The notes beneath the pieces were generated by a model, which did no database searches, was not told the origin of the DNA, and saw only the letters and a list, made by a program, of their open reading frames with translations. The position numbers and the translations under genes are program-made. Positions 29,692 to 40,716 of a stretch of DNA of 64,000 nucleotides are shown here, piece by piece. Source of the DNA: Clostridium sp. NkU-1 (GTDB taxonomy: Bacteria; Bacillota_A; Clostridia; Lachnospirales; Lachnospiraceae). The DNA is taken from contig BBDR01000003.1 of the NCBI GenBank assembly GCA_001312405.1, forward strand, positions 372,001-436,000. The letters run 5' to 3'. Within the stretch, counting starts at the first letter, position 1. Each line of letters begins with the position of its first letter.

Positions 29692-31623
29692 ATGAGAATG
29701 AAAGTATCCAACTACATCTCCCAAAAGCTGGTAGATTCCGGGATTACACAGGTATTTACGGTTACCGGCGGCGGAGCCATGCATTTAAACGATGCTTTAG
29801 GACATCAGGAGGGAATGCACTGCTTATATAACCATCACGAGCAGGCATGTGCCATTGCTGCAGAATCCTATGCCAGAATAGAAGGCCGCATAGCAGCGGT
29901 CTGCGTTACCACAGGCCCTGGAGGGACCAATGCCATTACCGGAGTGCTTGGAGGTTATCTGGATTCTATTCCCATGTTAATTTTATCAGGCCAGGTGCGT
30001 TATGACACAACGGCCAGATGGTCGGAAGTCGGGATCAGAGCCATGGGAGACCAGGAGTTTGATATAACAAAGGCTATTGACTGTATGACAAAATACAGCG
30101 AGATGGTGATTGACCCCATGAGGATCCGTTACACTCTGGAAAAAGCCATTTACCTTGCCTTATCCGGCCGCCCCGGCCCCACCTGGCTGGACATCCCGTT
30201 AAACGTCCAGGGCGCCTATATTGAAACAGATGGCTTGATCGGCTTTTCAGCGAAAAACTATGAGCAGGGCGGAGACGGCTGGGCTTGCGAAAGCGAAGCG
30301 AAAATAAAAGAGGATGAAGCAGGCTCCGGTGAAAAACGCCAGGTCCTTCCCCCAAAGATAACGTCAGATGTTGCCCGCACCATTTTAGATAAAATAAAAT
30401 CTTCTTCCAGACCAGTAATCAATGCAGGCAACGGAATCCGCATCGGACAAGCCCATGAGGTATTCATGCGGGTAGCAGAAAAGCTGGGAATCCCCGTTGT
30501 GACAGGCTGGAACAGCCAGGACTGCATAGAGGATGAGCATCCTTTATATACAGGACGAGGAGGCGGAATGGGAGACCGTGCAGGAAACTTTGCCATTCAA
30601 AACAGCGATCTGGTTCTTTCACTTGGAAGCCGCTTAAGCATCCGTCAGGTAGGGTACAATTATACTACATGGGCCAGGGAGGCCTATGTGATCGTCAATG
30701 ATATCGATCCTGAGGAACTAAAGAAGCCTTCCATTCATGCCGACATGAGAGTCCACGCCGATGTCAAAGATTTGCTGACAGCTTTGGAGAAGCTTCTGGA
30801 TTCAGAATACCAGTCTTCCTCTAAACACCCTCTGTTTTCCGGCGGAAAAGGTCTTAATAACATGACCTGGAATGAGACCTGCCGGATGTGGAAGGAAACG
30901 TATCCGGTTGTGCTTCCAAAGCATTACAGCAATGGAGACAATGAGGAAACCAATGTTTACGCATTTATTAAGGAACTGAGCAGCCGGGTTCCTGAAAACA
31001 GGGTCACTGTGGTAGGAAACGGTTCAGCCTGCGTCGTTGGAGGACATGCCTATATCATTAAGAAGGGACAGCGGTTCATATCCAACTCAGCAGTTGCCTC
31101 CATGGGCTATGATCTTCCGGCTGCTATCGGAGCCTGTATGGCGGAACATGGAAAAGACATCATTCTGGTTACAGGTGACGGAAGCATTCAGATGAACTTA
31201 CAGGAGCTTCAGACCATCATTCATCACCGTATGCCAATTAAGATATTTCTTATTAATAATGGAGGATATCATTCCATCCGCCAGACCCAGAAGAATTTCT
31301 TTGGGGAGCCGTTAGTGGGAATCGGGGTGGACAGTCAGGACTTAAGCTTTCCTGACATGGAAAAGCTTTCAGCAGCCTATGGCTATCCTTATGTTCGTGC
31401 ATGCCATAACAGCCAGCTGGAACATGCTGTTGAAACGGCATTGTCCACGGCGGGACCGGTGATCTGTGAGGTGTTTGTAAGCAAGGATCAGAATTTTGAA
31501 CCAAAGTCCTCTGCCAAGCGCCTGCCGGACGGAACCCTTACTTCCCCGCCACTGGAGGATCTGTCCCCATTTCTTTCTGATGAAGAGATGGACCGGAATA
31601 TGATCATCTCTAGAATCAGGTAA
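29692..31623 (+). CDS. Thiamine-pyrophosphate-dependent carboligase (acetolactate synthase-like) of a sugar cluster
   Basis: An intact 643-residue frame with AAAGGAGAG upstream; ATG 29692 or 29698. The N-terminal Pyr domain has the catalytic Glu in YNHHEQACAIAAESYAR and the TTGPGGTNAITGV loop. The C-terminal PP domain has the TPP/Mg motif GDGSIQMNLQELQTI through FLINN. An insertion near residues 190-225 and a proline-rich C-terminal extension set it apart from IlvB. It heads an operon of sugar-modifying genes and has no IlvN-type small subunit nearby. This recalls YerE-type enzymes that add a two-carbon unit from pyruvate to a keto-sugar. Its general class is certain; the sugar-branching role is inference. 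Confidence 0.85.
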   Translation: MRMKVSNYISQKLVDSGITQVFTVTGGGAMHLNDALGHQEGMHCLYNHHEQACAIAAESYARIEGRIAAVCVTTGPGGTNAITGVLGGYLDSIPMLILSGQVRYDTTARWSEVGIRAMGDQEFDITKAIDCMTKYSEMVIDPMRIRYTLEKAIYLALSGRPGPTWLDIPLNVQGAYIETDGLIGFSAKNYEQGGDGWACESEAKIKEDEAGSGEKRQVLPPKITSDVARTILDKIKSSSRPVINAGNGIRIGQAHEVFMRVAEKLGIPVVTGWNSQDCIEDEHPLYTGRGGGMGDRAGNFAIQNSDLVLSLGSRLSIRQVGYNYTTWAREAYVIVNDIDPEELKKPSIHADMRVHADVKDLLTALEKLLDSEYQSSSKHPLFSGGKGLNNMTWNETCRMWKETYPVVLPKHYSNGDNEETNVYAFIKELSSRVPENRVTVVGNGSACVVGGHAYIIKKGQRFISNSAVASMGYDLPAAIGACMAEHGKDIILVTGDGSIQMNLQELQTIIHHRMPIKIFLINNGGYHSIRQTQKNFFGEPLVGIGVDSQDLSFPDMEKLSAAYGYPYVRACHNSQLEHAVETALSTAGPVICEVFVSKDQNFEPKSSAKRLPDGTLTSPPLEDLSPFLSDEEMDRNMIISRIR

Positions 31624-31715
31624 TCCTGCAGCATTGGCCGGATGCAGGAATGGAGTCATTCCTGCACCTGGCTTATTGCCGGCAGAAATAAAAACCAACA
31701 AGTGGAGGAAAAACG

Positions 31716-32663
31716 TTGAACGTTGTTGTAACAGGGGCCACCAGTTTTCTTGGAAGAGCATTGGTTGACCGGCTTTTATTAGAAAAAAACCAGGTATTTG
31801 CGGTGGTCCGTCCCGGTTCAAAGAATATGGGAAACCTTGCAATCCAGCGGGAGGGCCTTATTCGGATTGAGCGGAACTTAGAAGAGCTTCATGAGCTTTC
31901 CCAGGTAATCCATGAACCATGCCAGTCATTTTACCATTTTGGCTGGGAAGGCTCCGGAAGTGAAAACCGGATGAAAAGGGAGGTTCAGCAAAAGAACGTG
32001 GAGGATTCCTTAAAGGCTCTGGAAGGAGCCAGACGTCTTGGCTGCAAACGCTTCCTCTTCAGCGGTTCCCAGGCAGAATACGGAATTCACAGAGAAGCAA
32101 TGACAGAAGAGACAGAATGCAAGCCTGTTTCCGAATATGGCAGGGCAAAGCTGGAATTTTCAGAAAGGGCCAAGTCACTGACCGAAAACTGGAGAAAAAC
32201 AGGCGTATCAGAGATGGAATACATCCATACCAGAATATTCAGCGTGTACGGTCCAGGCGATCATCCCTGGTCCCTGGTGGAAAGCTGCCTTAGGGCATTT
32301 GGCAGGGGAGAGTACATTTCCCTGGGGGAGTGTACGCAAATGTGGAACTTTTTATATCTTGACGATTGCATCCGGGCGCTGATACTTTTGATGGAACAGG
32401 AGAAAGAATCAGTTTCCGGAATTTATAATGTGGCAGGACCGGAAGGGGAAAACCGTCCTTTGAGGGAATACATCCGGACCATGTATGAGGTTCTTGGTTT
32501 TCACGGAAGCTACAGCTACGGCAGAAGGGCACCCAATGCAGAGGGACCGGCAAATCTGATTCCTGATATAAAAAAACTGGAAAAAGCAACCGGATGGCAG
32601 CCGCTTGTGAGTTTTCCGGAAGGAATCCGGCGGACTTATCAAGCGGCCGCCATATCCGATTGA
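31716..32663 (+). CDS. NAD-dependent sugar epimerase/dehydratase (extended SDR)
   Basis: An intact frame of 315 residues from TTG 31716 with GGAGG 9 nt upstream. The Rossmann motif VVVTGATSFLGRALVDRLL opens the protein. The active site shows FSGSQAEYGIH (Ser) and SEYGRAKLEFSE (YxxxK). RIFSVYGPGDHPWSLVESC binds the sugar nucleotide. It lies between the carboligase and the C-methyltransferase and probably reduces, epimerises or dehydrates the same nucleotide-sugar. The substrate cannot be read from sequence. Confidence 0.85.
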   Translation: MNVVVTGATSFLGRALVDRLLLEKNQVFAVVRPGSKNMGNLAIQREGLIRIERNLEELHELSQVIHEPCQSFYHFGWEGSGSENRMKREVQQKNVEDSLKALEGARRLGCKRFLFSGSQAEYGIHREAMTEETECKPVSEYGRAKLEFSERAKSLTENWRKTGVSEMEYIHTRIFSVYGPGDHPWSLVESCLRAFGRGEYISLGECTQMWNFLYLDDCIRALILLMEQEKESVSGIYNVAGPEGENRPLREYIRTMYEVLGFHGSYSYGRRAPNAEGPANLIPDIKKLEKATGWQPLVSFPEGIRRTYQAAAISD

Positions 32664-32706
32664 TTCGTTAGTATACAAAAATATTGACATGGAGGAATTT
32701 TGTGGT

Positions 32707-33899
32707 ATGAGAGATAGGATTTGTATTGTATGCGGCAGGCCGCTTGGGGAAAAGCCACTGATGACCCTTACGGATATGCCTGCTTCGGCTCAGGACATCC
32801 CGGCAAGGGAAGAACTGGAAGAGGAACAGGGAATCACCCTTTCTCTCCATCAGTGCCAGGCATGCGGTCTGGTGCAGTTTGATTGTGAACCTGTGGCATA
32901 CTACAAGGACGTGATCCGTTCCGGCGGCTTTACCACCACCATGGTAAACTTAAGAAAGAGCCAGTACCGGCATTTTATTGATAAGTATCATCTGGAAGGA
33001 AAGAAGCTGATTGAGGCCGGATGCGGCCAGGGAGAATTTCTTTCTGTGCTGTCGGAATTCCCGGTAAAGGCTTATGGAATCGAAAACAGGGAAAGTCTTG
33101 TCGGTCTTGCAAGGGAAAAGGGACTTACCGTCTGGAAGCAGTTTGCAGCAGAAGGGGAAGTCCTTGCAGCCGATGACGGCAGCGCTGCCGGTCCCTATGA
33201 CGGGTTTCTGTCCTTTAATTTTCTGGAGCACCAGCCGGACCCGGTGGGTATGCTCCGCTGCATCGCAGATAACTTGTCAGAAGAGGGCGTGGGCTTAATT
33301 ACGGTTCCAAGCCTGGAGTATATCCTGCAGTATGACGGGTATTATGAACTGATCCGGGACCATCTTGCCTATTATACCTTTGATACCCTGCGCTATGCGG
33401 TAGAAATGGCCGGGTTTCAGGTATTGGAAGAGGAAATGGTAAACCGGGATACCCTTTCTGTCATTGTGAGAAAAAGAAAGCAGTCAGAAGGAAAGCTGAA
33501 TGACAGAAAAAAAGGAACACCGGTGGACATATCAGGTCTTAAGGAAAGCCTGGACACCATTGGCAGGGAACTGGAAGAACTGGCCGGCAGGCTTAAGGAC
33601 CAGGGAAAGAGCCTGGCAATATGGGGAGCCAGCCACCAGGCTTTACTCTGGCTTCTACAACGGTCATTGGCCGGTTTGCAAGATACATCATAGATTCCGC
33701 CCCCTTTAAGCAGGGAAAGTACGCCCCTGCCTCCCACCTTCCCATTGTACCGCCGGATCATTACCATAAGGACCCGGTAGATGCCATTTTGATTGTGGCT
33801 CCTGGTTATACGGATGAGATCGCGGGAATCATACAGGGAAAATTTAGCCGGAATGTAGAGATTCTGGCGTTAAAATCCAATCATTTGGAAAGGATATAA
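32707..33899 (+). CDS. SAM-dependent sugar C-methyltransferase (zinc-binding type, frameshifted)
   Basis: ATG 32707 is 11 nt after GGAGG; the in-frame ATG at 32689 overlaps that site. The domain order matches deoxysugar C-methyltransferases. An N-terminal zinc-binding part has CIVCGRP and CQACGLVQFD cysteine pairs. The SAM domain has LIEAGCGQGEFLSVL and the YDGFLSFNFLEHQPDP loop. The C-terminal domain starts LAIWGASHQGFTLAST. A missing G near 33640 breaks the frame within that last motif; corrected length is about 397 residues. Relatives (TylCIII/NovU-like) methylate carbon 3 or 5 of a 4-keto-deoxysugar. That fits a locus making an unusual branched sugar. Confidence 0.82.
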
Positions 33900-33908
33900 G
33901 AAAAACCT

Positions 33909-34975
33909 ATGAAAGCTTTTGTTTTGATCGAACCTGGCAAGGTCGGCTGGTATGATGCGCCGGAACCTGCCATAACTCCTTATGGAGCCATTCTCCGCCC
34001 CATCGCGGTGACCCCCTGCTCCTCCGATGTCCATACGGTATACGGCGGAGGCTCGCGGAAGGCTCCCAACCTGATTTTGGGACATGAATGCGTGGCAGAG
34101 GTCCTGGAGACCGGAGAACTGGTCTGCGACTTTAAGGCCGGAGATCTGGTGGCGGTTCCTGCCATCACGCCGGACTGGAGAGCCTGCGGAATCCAGGAAG
34201 GGAATTTTAAGCATGCGTCTGCCCCCTTTTCCGGCCATCAGCTTGGAAGGACGGCGCCGGGAGTGTTTGCGGAGAAATTTTTAATTCCTGATGCAGATAC
34301 CACTTTGGCGAAAATCCCGGAGGGAATCAGCCTGGAACAGGCCCTTATGTGCGTGGATGTAGTTACTACAGGCTTTACGGGAGCGGAATTTGCGGATATT
34401 AAAATCGGCGATACCGTAGTGGTCCTGGGGATCGGCCCCATTGGCTTATGGCGGTTGAAGGAGCACGCCATCTGGGTGCTGCAAGGATCCTGGCAGTTGG
34501 CAGCAGGCCCATTTGTGTGGAGCTTGCCAGGGAATTCGGAGCCACAGAGGTCTTAAGCTATAAGGATGGAAACCTGACGGAACAGGTCATGGAACGGACG
34601 GGAGGTCTTGGAGCTGACAGTGTCATCATCTGCGGAGGCGGGGATGAGGTCTTTGCCCAGGCGGTAGATATGGCTAGGTACGGAATCGGAACCATATCCA
34701 ATGTAAATTACTATGGCGGAACCGGAAGCCTGCCTTTTCCCAAGTTTTCAGGCGGACGGGGCATGGCGGGAAAGACGATCCACACAGAGCTTGCAAAGGG
34801 CGGCAGAGTGAGAATGGAACGCCTATTAAAAATGGTCCAGTATGGGAGGATCAATCCAGAAAAGCTGGTGACTCACCACCTTTATGGCCTGGAGCAGGTT
34901 GAGACAGCTCTGCAGCTTATGAAAGAAAAGCCGGAAGATCTGATTAAAGTGATGGTTCGGATAGATTGGAAGTGA
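33909..34975 (+). CDS. Zinc- and NADP-dependent secondary alcohol dehydrogenase
   Basis: The sequence follows the Clostridium beijerinckii/Thermoanaerobacter secondary alcohol dehydrogenase closely. Catalytic zinc ligands are Cys in TPCSSDVHTVYGG, His-Glu in LILGHECVAEV and Asp in VDVVTTGFTGAEFADI. The NADP phosphate is read by VGSRPICVELAREFGATE. It also has VPAITPDWR and the C-terminal KPEDLIKVMV. A missing A near 34449 (TTATGGC for TTAATGGC) breaks the frame at the GIGPIGLMAV dinucleotide loop; corrected length is about 355 residues. This family reduces methyl ketones, which suits reduction of an acetyl branch made by the carboligase at 29692. That link is inferred from operon position. 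Confidence 0.85.
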
Positions 34976-34979
34976 ACAT

Positions 34980-35988
34980 ATGAAAACAATAAGCATCGTG
35001 ATTCCCTGTTACAATGAGGAAGAAAATGTAAATGCCATGTACCAGGCGATTGACAATATATTTAAAACTGATTTGCCAGATTACACCTATGAGCTGATTT
35101 TTATTGATAATGATTCTAAGGACCGTACCAGGGAAATTATCCGGGACTTATGCTCTCAGGAGAAAAGGGTAAAGGGAATTTTTAACGCCAAGAATTTCGG
35201 TCAGTTCAATTCCCCTTATTACGCCATGCTCCAGACGGGCGGAGACTGCACCATTCTTATGGCTGCGGATTTCCAGGACCCGGTAGAGATGATCCCAAAG
35301 TATGTAAAGGAATGGGAAAAGGGCTATAAGATCGTCATTGGGATCAAGAAATCCAGCAAAGAGAATAAGATCATGTACTGGCTGAGAAGCTGTTACTATA
35401 AGACCATTAAGAGGCTTTCCGATGTGGAGCAGATCGAGCATTTCACCGGTTTTGGCTTATATGACCAGAGATTTATAAAGGTTCTCAGGGAGCTGGATGA
35501 CCCTACGCCTTTCCTCCGCGGTATTGTGGCGGAGCTTGGCTTCCGGCGCAAGGAGATTCCATATGAGCAGCCCAAAAGGCGGGCAGGAAAGACAAGCAAT
35601 AACTTTTACCGTCTGTATGATGCGGCAATGTTAAGCGTTACTTCTTACACCAAGGTAGGGCTTCGCCTTGCGACCATATTCGGGAGCATATGCTCCTTTG
35701 CCAGCATGATGGTGGCCCTTATTTATCTGGTCATGAAGCTGGTGTACTGGGACCGTTTTCCCGCCGGCATGGCTCCTCTTTTGATTGGCATGTGTTTTCT
35801 TGGCTCTGTGCAGATCTTTTTTTATAGGACTTGTGGGAGAATATGTTCTGTCCATCAATGCCCGTGTTATGAAGCGGCCTCTTGTGATTGAGGAGGAGAG
35901 AATCAATTTTACAGAAAAAGCGGAAGGCAGTTTGGATGAAGGGATACTTTTAATGACGGCATCCATGGAGAATAGCGATGAAATATAA
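34980..35988 (+). CDS. GtrB/DPM1-like polyprenyl-phosphate glycosyltransferase (GT2)
   Basis: ATG 34980 overlaps no gene and starts 4 nt after the previous stop. GT2 motifs: SIVIPCYNEEENVNAMYQ, ELIFIDNDSKDRTREI, AKNFGQFNSPYYAMLQ and the metal site LMAADFQDPVEMIP. Two C-terminal helices precede VGEYVLSINARVMKRP. A T7 run near 35817 carries one extra base; corrected length is about 335 residues. It probably charges undecaprenyl phosphate with a sugar. Its end overlaps the next gene by 11 bases. Confidence 0.83.
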
Positions 35989-38169
35989 GATAGATGTAGC
36001 AAGAATCCGTGAGAATTCAATCGTATTAAACGGCTGGGTCATTGGAAAGAGCCTTGACTCAGAGGCGGCGTTTGAAGTTTTGGACGGGCAGGAAAAAAAG
36101 CGTGGAATTTAAGTATGTGGCCGTACGCAGAGATGATGTGTGCCAGATCTATTTTAAGAAGGCGGCCGAAAAGGATTTAGGATTTGACATCCGCATTCCT
36201 TATATCCGGGAGAAAAACGAGGACAGGACCTGGTGATCCGGTGTGACGGGAAAACTGCCAGAGTGAAGTTAAACGCCGATATCATTGAAAGACAGAACAG
36301 CTCTGCCCATAAAAAAGCACAAAGCTGAAAAGCATGATGAATGTGCAGACCTTCCGGTCTGCCGTGGATTTCTGGAAGGAAAACGGCTTTAAGGCATTTG
36401 TGTTAAAATCCAGGCACAAGCTTCAGGGAATTGACAGTGATTATGATTATCCGGAATGGTACGCACTTACGAAAACCACGGATGAGGAGCTGGAAGCCCA
36501 GAGAAAGGCGGATTTTGACTATAGACCTAAGATGTCTGTGGTAATACCTGCTTATAAGACGCCGGAGCGTTATTTGTCAGCCATGCTGGATTCCCTCCTT
36601 GCCCAGACCTATGGGAAATGGGAAGTGTGCATTGCAGACGGAAGCCCAAAGGGAGAGGGCGTGGAACGGGTATTAAAGCGCTATGCCATAAAGGATGAAC
36701 GGATTCGCTATGTGATTCTTGGAGAAAATAAAGGCATTGCAGGAAATACCAATGCTGCAATGGAAATGGCAACGGGAGATTTTATTGTCCTGGCAGACCA
36801 TGATGATACCCTTGCACCGGATGCGTTGTTTGAGTGCGTGAAGGCCATTAATTCTGATCCGGAAATTGATGTGGTTTATACTGATGAAGATAAGCTTGAC
36901 ATTGACGGAGGAGAATTATTTGAACCTCATTTTAAACCTGATTTTAACCCGGATCTTTTGACAAGCGTCAATTATATCTGCCATTTGTTTGTGGTGAACC
37001 ATGAGCTGCTCCTGGAGGTGGGAGGCTTTCGTGAAGAATTTGACGGAGCCCAGGATTATGATTTTATTTTCCGGTGCACGGAAAAAGCCAGAAAAATACA
37101 CCATATTCCAAAGGCCCTGTATCACTGGCGCTGCCATCAGAACTCCACCTCAAGCAACCCGGAGAGCAAATTATACGCCTTTGAGGCGGGAGCTAGGGCC
37201 ATCAAGGCCCACTATGACCGGGTGGGCATAGAGGTGCAGTCCGTGGAAAAAGGCATTGATTACGGAATCTATCATACTACGTTTAAAATAACAGGAACTC
37301 CCCTGGTTTCTGTCATCATTCCCAACAAGGATCACAGCGCTGACCTGGATTTATGCATTCGCTCCATCATGGAGAAATCCACCTATCAAAACCTGGAATT
37401 CATTGTTGTGGAAAATAACAGCACTGCCCCGGAAACCTTTGAATATTATGACAGGATCCAGAAGGAATTCGATTTTGTCCATGTGGTTACATGGGAGAGG
37501 GAATTTAACTACTCTGCCATCAATAACTTCGGTGTAGCCCATGCAAAAGGCGAATATCTCCTGTTTTTAAATAATGATACGGAAATGATAGGCCGCGAAA
37601 GCATCCATGAGATGTTAGGCTTCTGCCAGAGAGAGGATGTGGGTGCTGTCGGAGTCAGGCTTCTTTATTCCGATGATACCATTCAGCATGCCGGTGTGGT
37701 GGTTGGCTTCGGCGGCATTGCAGGGCATACCTTTATCGGACTTCACAAGGCGGAAAGCAGCTATTTCAATCAGGCCATGTGTGCCAGAGATTACAGCGCA
37801 GTAACAGCTGCCTGTATGATGAGCAAAAAATCCCTGTTTGAGGAAGCGGGCGGTTTTTCAGAGGATCTTGCCGTTGCCTTTAACGATATCGATTTCTGCA
37901 TGAAGATCCGGTCCTTAAATAAGCTGGTGGTTTATGCTCCATATGCCCTGTTCTATCATTATGAGTCAAAATCAAGAGGGCTTGAGGATACGCCGGAGAA
38001 AGTGGCCCGTTTTAATCAGGAGATCAAAAAGTTTTCCCGGAAGTGGCCTGATATCTTAAGAGACGGGGATCCTTATTACAACCCCAATTTAACCCTGCGT
38101 AAATCCAATTTTGCCCTGCGGGATCTTCGAAAAGAAAAAATCGGGGAACCCTATAAGCTTGAGGTATGA
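35978..38169 (+). CDS. Bifunctional GT2 glycosyltransferase with N-terminal beta-domain (frameshifted)
   Basis: ATG 35978 follows GGAG and lies inside the end of the preceding gene. A first domain of about 110 residues with beta character (IVLNGWVIGKSLD, DIRIPYIREKN) precedes two GT2 domains. The first has MSVVIPAYKTPERYLSAMLD, ADHDDTLAPDAL and YTDEDKLD. The second has VSVIIPNKDHSADLDLCIRS, FLNNDTEMI and FNDIDFCMKI. Only the N-terminal part is broken: extra A near 36096, missing G near 36229, missing A near 36323. Corrected length is about 730 residues. Tandem GT2 proteins of this kind assemble rhamnan-type O-antigens or wall polysaccharides. Confidence 0.83.
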
Positions 38170-38170
38170 G

Positions 38171-39175
38171 ATGGAAAAGAAAGTAACGGTTATTATTCCT
38201 AATTATAACGGATTAAAATTTATGGAACCTTGTTTTAAGGCCCTTGAAGCTCAGAGTGATAAGAACTTTGAGCTTCTTGTGGTGGATAACGGTTCCACAG
38301 ACGGAAGCGTAAAATGGCTGAAGGACAGAAACATTCCATCTGTTTTCCTGGAGGAGAACACGGGCTTTTCCGGGGCTGTAAATGTAGGAATCCGCCATGC
38401 AAAAACGCCTTATGTGATTTTGTTAAACAATGACACGGAGCCGGAACCTGATTATGTAAAGGAACTGGTCCGTGCCATAGACCGGTCGCCTAAGATATTT
38501 TCCGTCAGCAGCAAGATGATCCAGCTATACCATAGGGAGCTTATGGATGATGCAGGAGATATGTACAGCCTTTTAGGCTGGGCTTATCAAAGAGGCGTGG
38601 GACAAAGCAGCAAGGGCTATCAAAAGGCCCGCAGCGTTTTTGCAGCCTGCGCAGGAGCCGCCATTTACAGACGGGAAGTGTTTCAGGAGATCGGTGGCTT
38701 TGACGAGGCCCATTTTGCCTATCTGGAAGATATTGATGTGGGTTACCGGGCAAAGATCTACGGATATGAAAACCTGTACTGCCCCACAGCCGTGGTTTAC
38801 CATGTGGGCAGCGGGACCAGCGGATCCAAGTATAATTCCTTTAAGGTCCGGCTGGCTGCCAGAAATAATGTTTATTTAAATTATAAGAATATGCCGGTTT
38901 TGCAGCTTCTGGTGAATCTGCCTCCCATTTTAGCCGGAACCTTTGTGAAGTACCTGTTTTTTTTAAGAAGATCGGCTTTGCTTCTGACTATGGGGAGGGG
39001 CTTAAAGAGGGATTAAGGACGGCAAAAAAATACCAGAAAGGTACCGTTCCGGATGTCTCATCTTGGCAATTATTTTCGGATTGAGGGAGAGCTGATTCTT
39101 GGAACGTTCCTCTATATATGGGAATTTTTACGAAGAAAGTTAAAAAATTTTCAGGTCATTTTAAGAATATTTTAA
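38171..39175 (+). CDS. Rhamnosyltransferase-like GT2 glycosyltransferase (frameshifted at the C-terminus)
   Basis: ATG 38171 is 1 nt after the previous stop. Motifs: VTVIIPNYNGLKFMEPCFKA, LLVVDNGSTDGSVKWL, ENTGFSGAVNVGIRHA, ILLNNDTEPEPDYVKEL (DxD-type) and AAIYRREVFQEIGGFDE with AYLEDIDVGYRAKI. This is the WbbL/RfbF-type pattern. The tail is shifted in a T8 run near 38951-38958 and again at an A7 near 39026. Reading through gives a basic C-terminus with GNYFRIEGELILG, ending at TAA 39173-39175 (about 334 residues). It probably transfers rhamnose or a similar deoxyhexose. Confidence 0.82.
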
Positions 39176-39262
39176 TGGCATCATATTGACATATCATGTA
39201 TAATATACGGGAATTATGGTGGAGAAGTATGGTGCAATGCACGAATGGAAGGTCTTGCTGCT

Positions 39263-40680
39263 ATGATTAAGGATAATCAGAAAAAAATTAAATGGGTTTC
39301 ATGTAGTACTGGATGGACTGGTCATTGTTATATCCTATGTATTTGCCTGGCTGCTGCTTTTGCTGGGAAACTGGCTGTTCAGCCTTATAAACAGGTTTTA
39401 GGTCCACAGTACTATTTTGCGGCGCTTCTTATTATACTGCCGACCTATCTGCTGCTTTACGGCATCTTTCATTTGTATGCGCCGAAGAGAGTTCAGGAGA
39501 GACGGTATGAGTTCGCCAATATCTGCAAGGCTAATCTTTTGGGAGTTCTGCTTTTTACCCTGATTTTGTTCCTGGTTAAGAAGAACCCATATTTTCGTGA
39601 GTTCTCTACCAGAATGGTATTTTACTTTTGCGTCATTAACATTGTTCTGGAGTCAATTGTCCGGAATTTACTCCGTACTGTGCTCCGTTCCATGCGCTCC
39701 AAGGGCTACAACCAGAAGCACATCCTTTTGATCGGTTACAGCCGCGCGGCGGAAGGCTTCATAGACAGAGTCCGGGTGAATCCCGAATGGGGCTATCAGT
39801 CAAGGGAATCCTTGACGACACAAAAGAATGGGGAACCGGATACAAGGGCATTCATGTCATTGGCAAGATTCGTGATCTAAATGAGATTCTTGGGTTAAAC
39901 TCCCTTGATGAAATTGCCATTACCTTAAGCATCAGCGAATATGCAAATTTAGAAGATATTGTAGCATCCTGTGAAAAATCAGGCGTCCATACCAAGTTTA
40001 TACCGGACTACAATAATATGATACCTACAAGGCCTTTTATTGAGGATTTGCAGGGTCTTCCGGTAATCAACATCCGCAGGGTGCCCCTTACCGATACGGT
40101 AAATGCCCTGGTTAAACGGCTGGTGGACATTTTCGGAGCTTCTGTTGCTCTGATTTTATTTTCTCCTGTTATGCTCCTGACAGCGGCTCTCATCAAGCTG
40201 ACCGCACCGGGACCGCTGATTTATAAGCAGGAGAGGGTTGGCCTTCATAACAGGCCATTTGATATGTATAAATTCCGTTCCATGGTGGTGCAGGCTCCAT
40301 CTGAGGAAAAAATGAAGTGGACGACCCCCCATGATTCCCGCGTGACACCTGTGGGACGTTTTATCAGGAAGACAAGCATTGATGAAATGCCCCAGTTTAT
40401 CAATGTCCTTCGCGGAGACATGAGCTTAGTGGGGCCAAGGCCGGAGAGGCCTCTCTTTGTTGAGAAGTTTAAAGAGGAGATTCCCCGTTATATGATCAAG
40501 CACCAGGTCCGTCCCGGTATCACCGGCTGGGCCCAGGTGAACGGATACCGGGGAGATACTTCCATTACAAAGAGAATTGAACACGATTTGTATTATATCG
40601 AAAACTGGACCCTGGGATTTGATTTTAAGATTTTATTCCTTACCATATTCAAAGGGTTTATTAATAAAAATGCGTACTGA
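39263..40680 (+). CDS. Undecaprenyl-phosphate sugar-1-phosphate transferase (WbaP/RfbP-like initiating enzyme)
   Basis: ATG 39263 follows GGAAGG. The N-terminal half has four to five helices and a CoA-binding-like Rossmann part (KHILLIGYSRAAEGFIDRV). The catalytic C-terminal PF02397 domain has KRLVDIFGASVALILFSP, KQERVGLHNRPFDMYKFRSM, RKTSIDEMPQFINVLRGDMS, LVGPRPERPLF and GITGWAQVNGYRGDT. Breaks at A7 near 39285, a missing T near 39359 and a missing base near 39793 affect only the N-terminal half; corrected length is about 472 residues. It transfers a hexose-1-phosphate to undecaprenyl phosphate, the first step of glycan synthesis. It is followed by the LCP gene, which fits attachment of the finished polymer to the wall. 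Confidence 0.88.
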
Positions 40681-40716
40681 TACTGGATACGACACGATTA
40701 GGATGAGGTTAAATAA

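Noticed and set aside
29446..29695. Short frames on both strands across the 29.4-29.7 kb leader
   Set aside because: They arise from the hairpins and 20-bp repeats; the encoded peptides are repetitive by-products of the DNA period.
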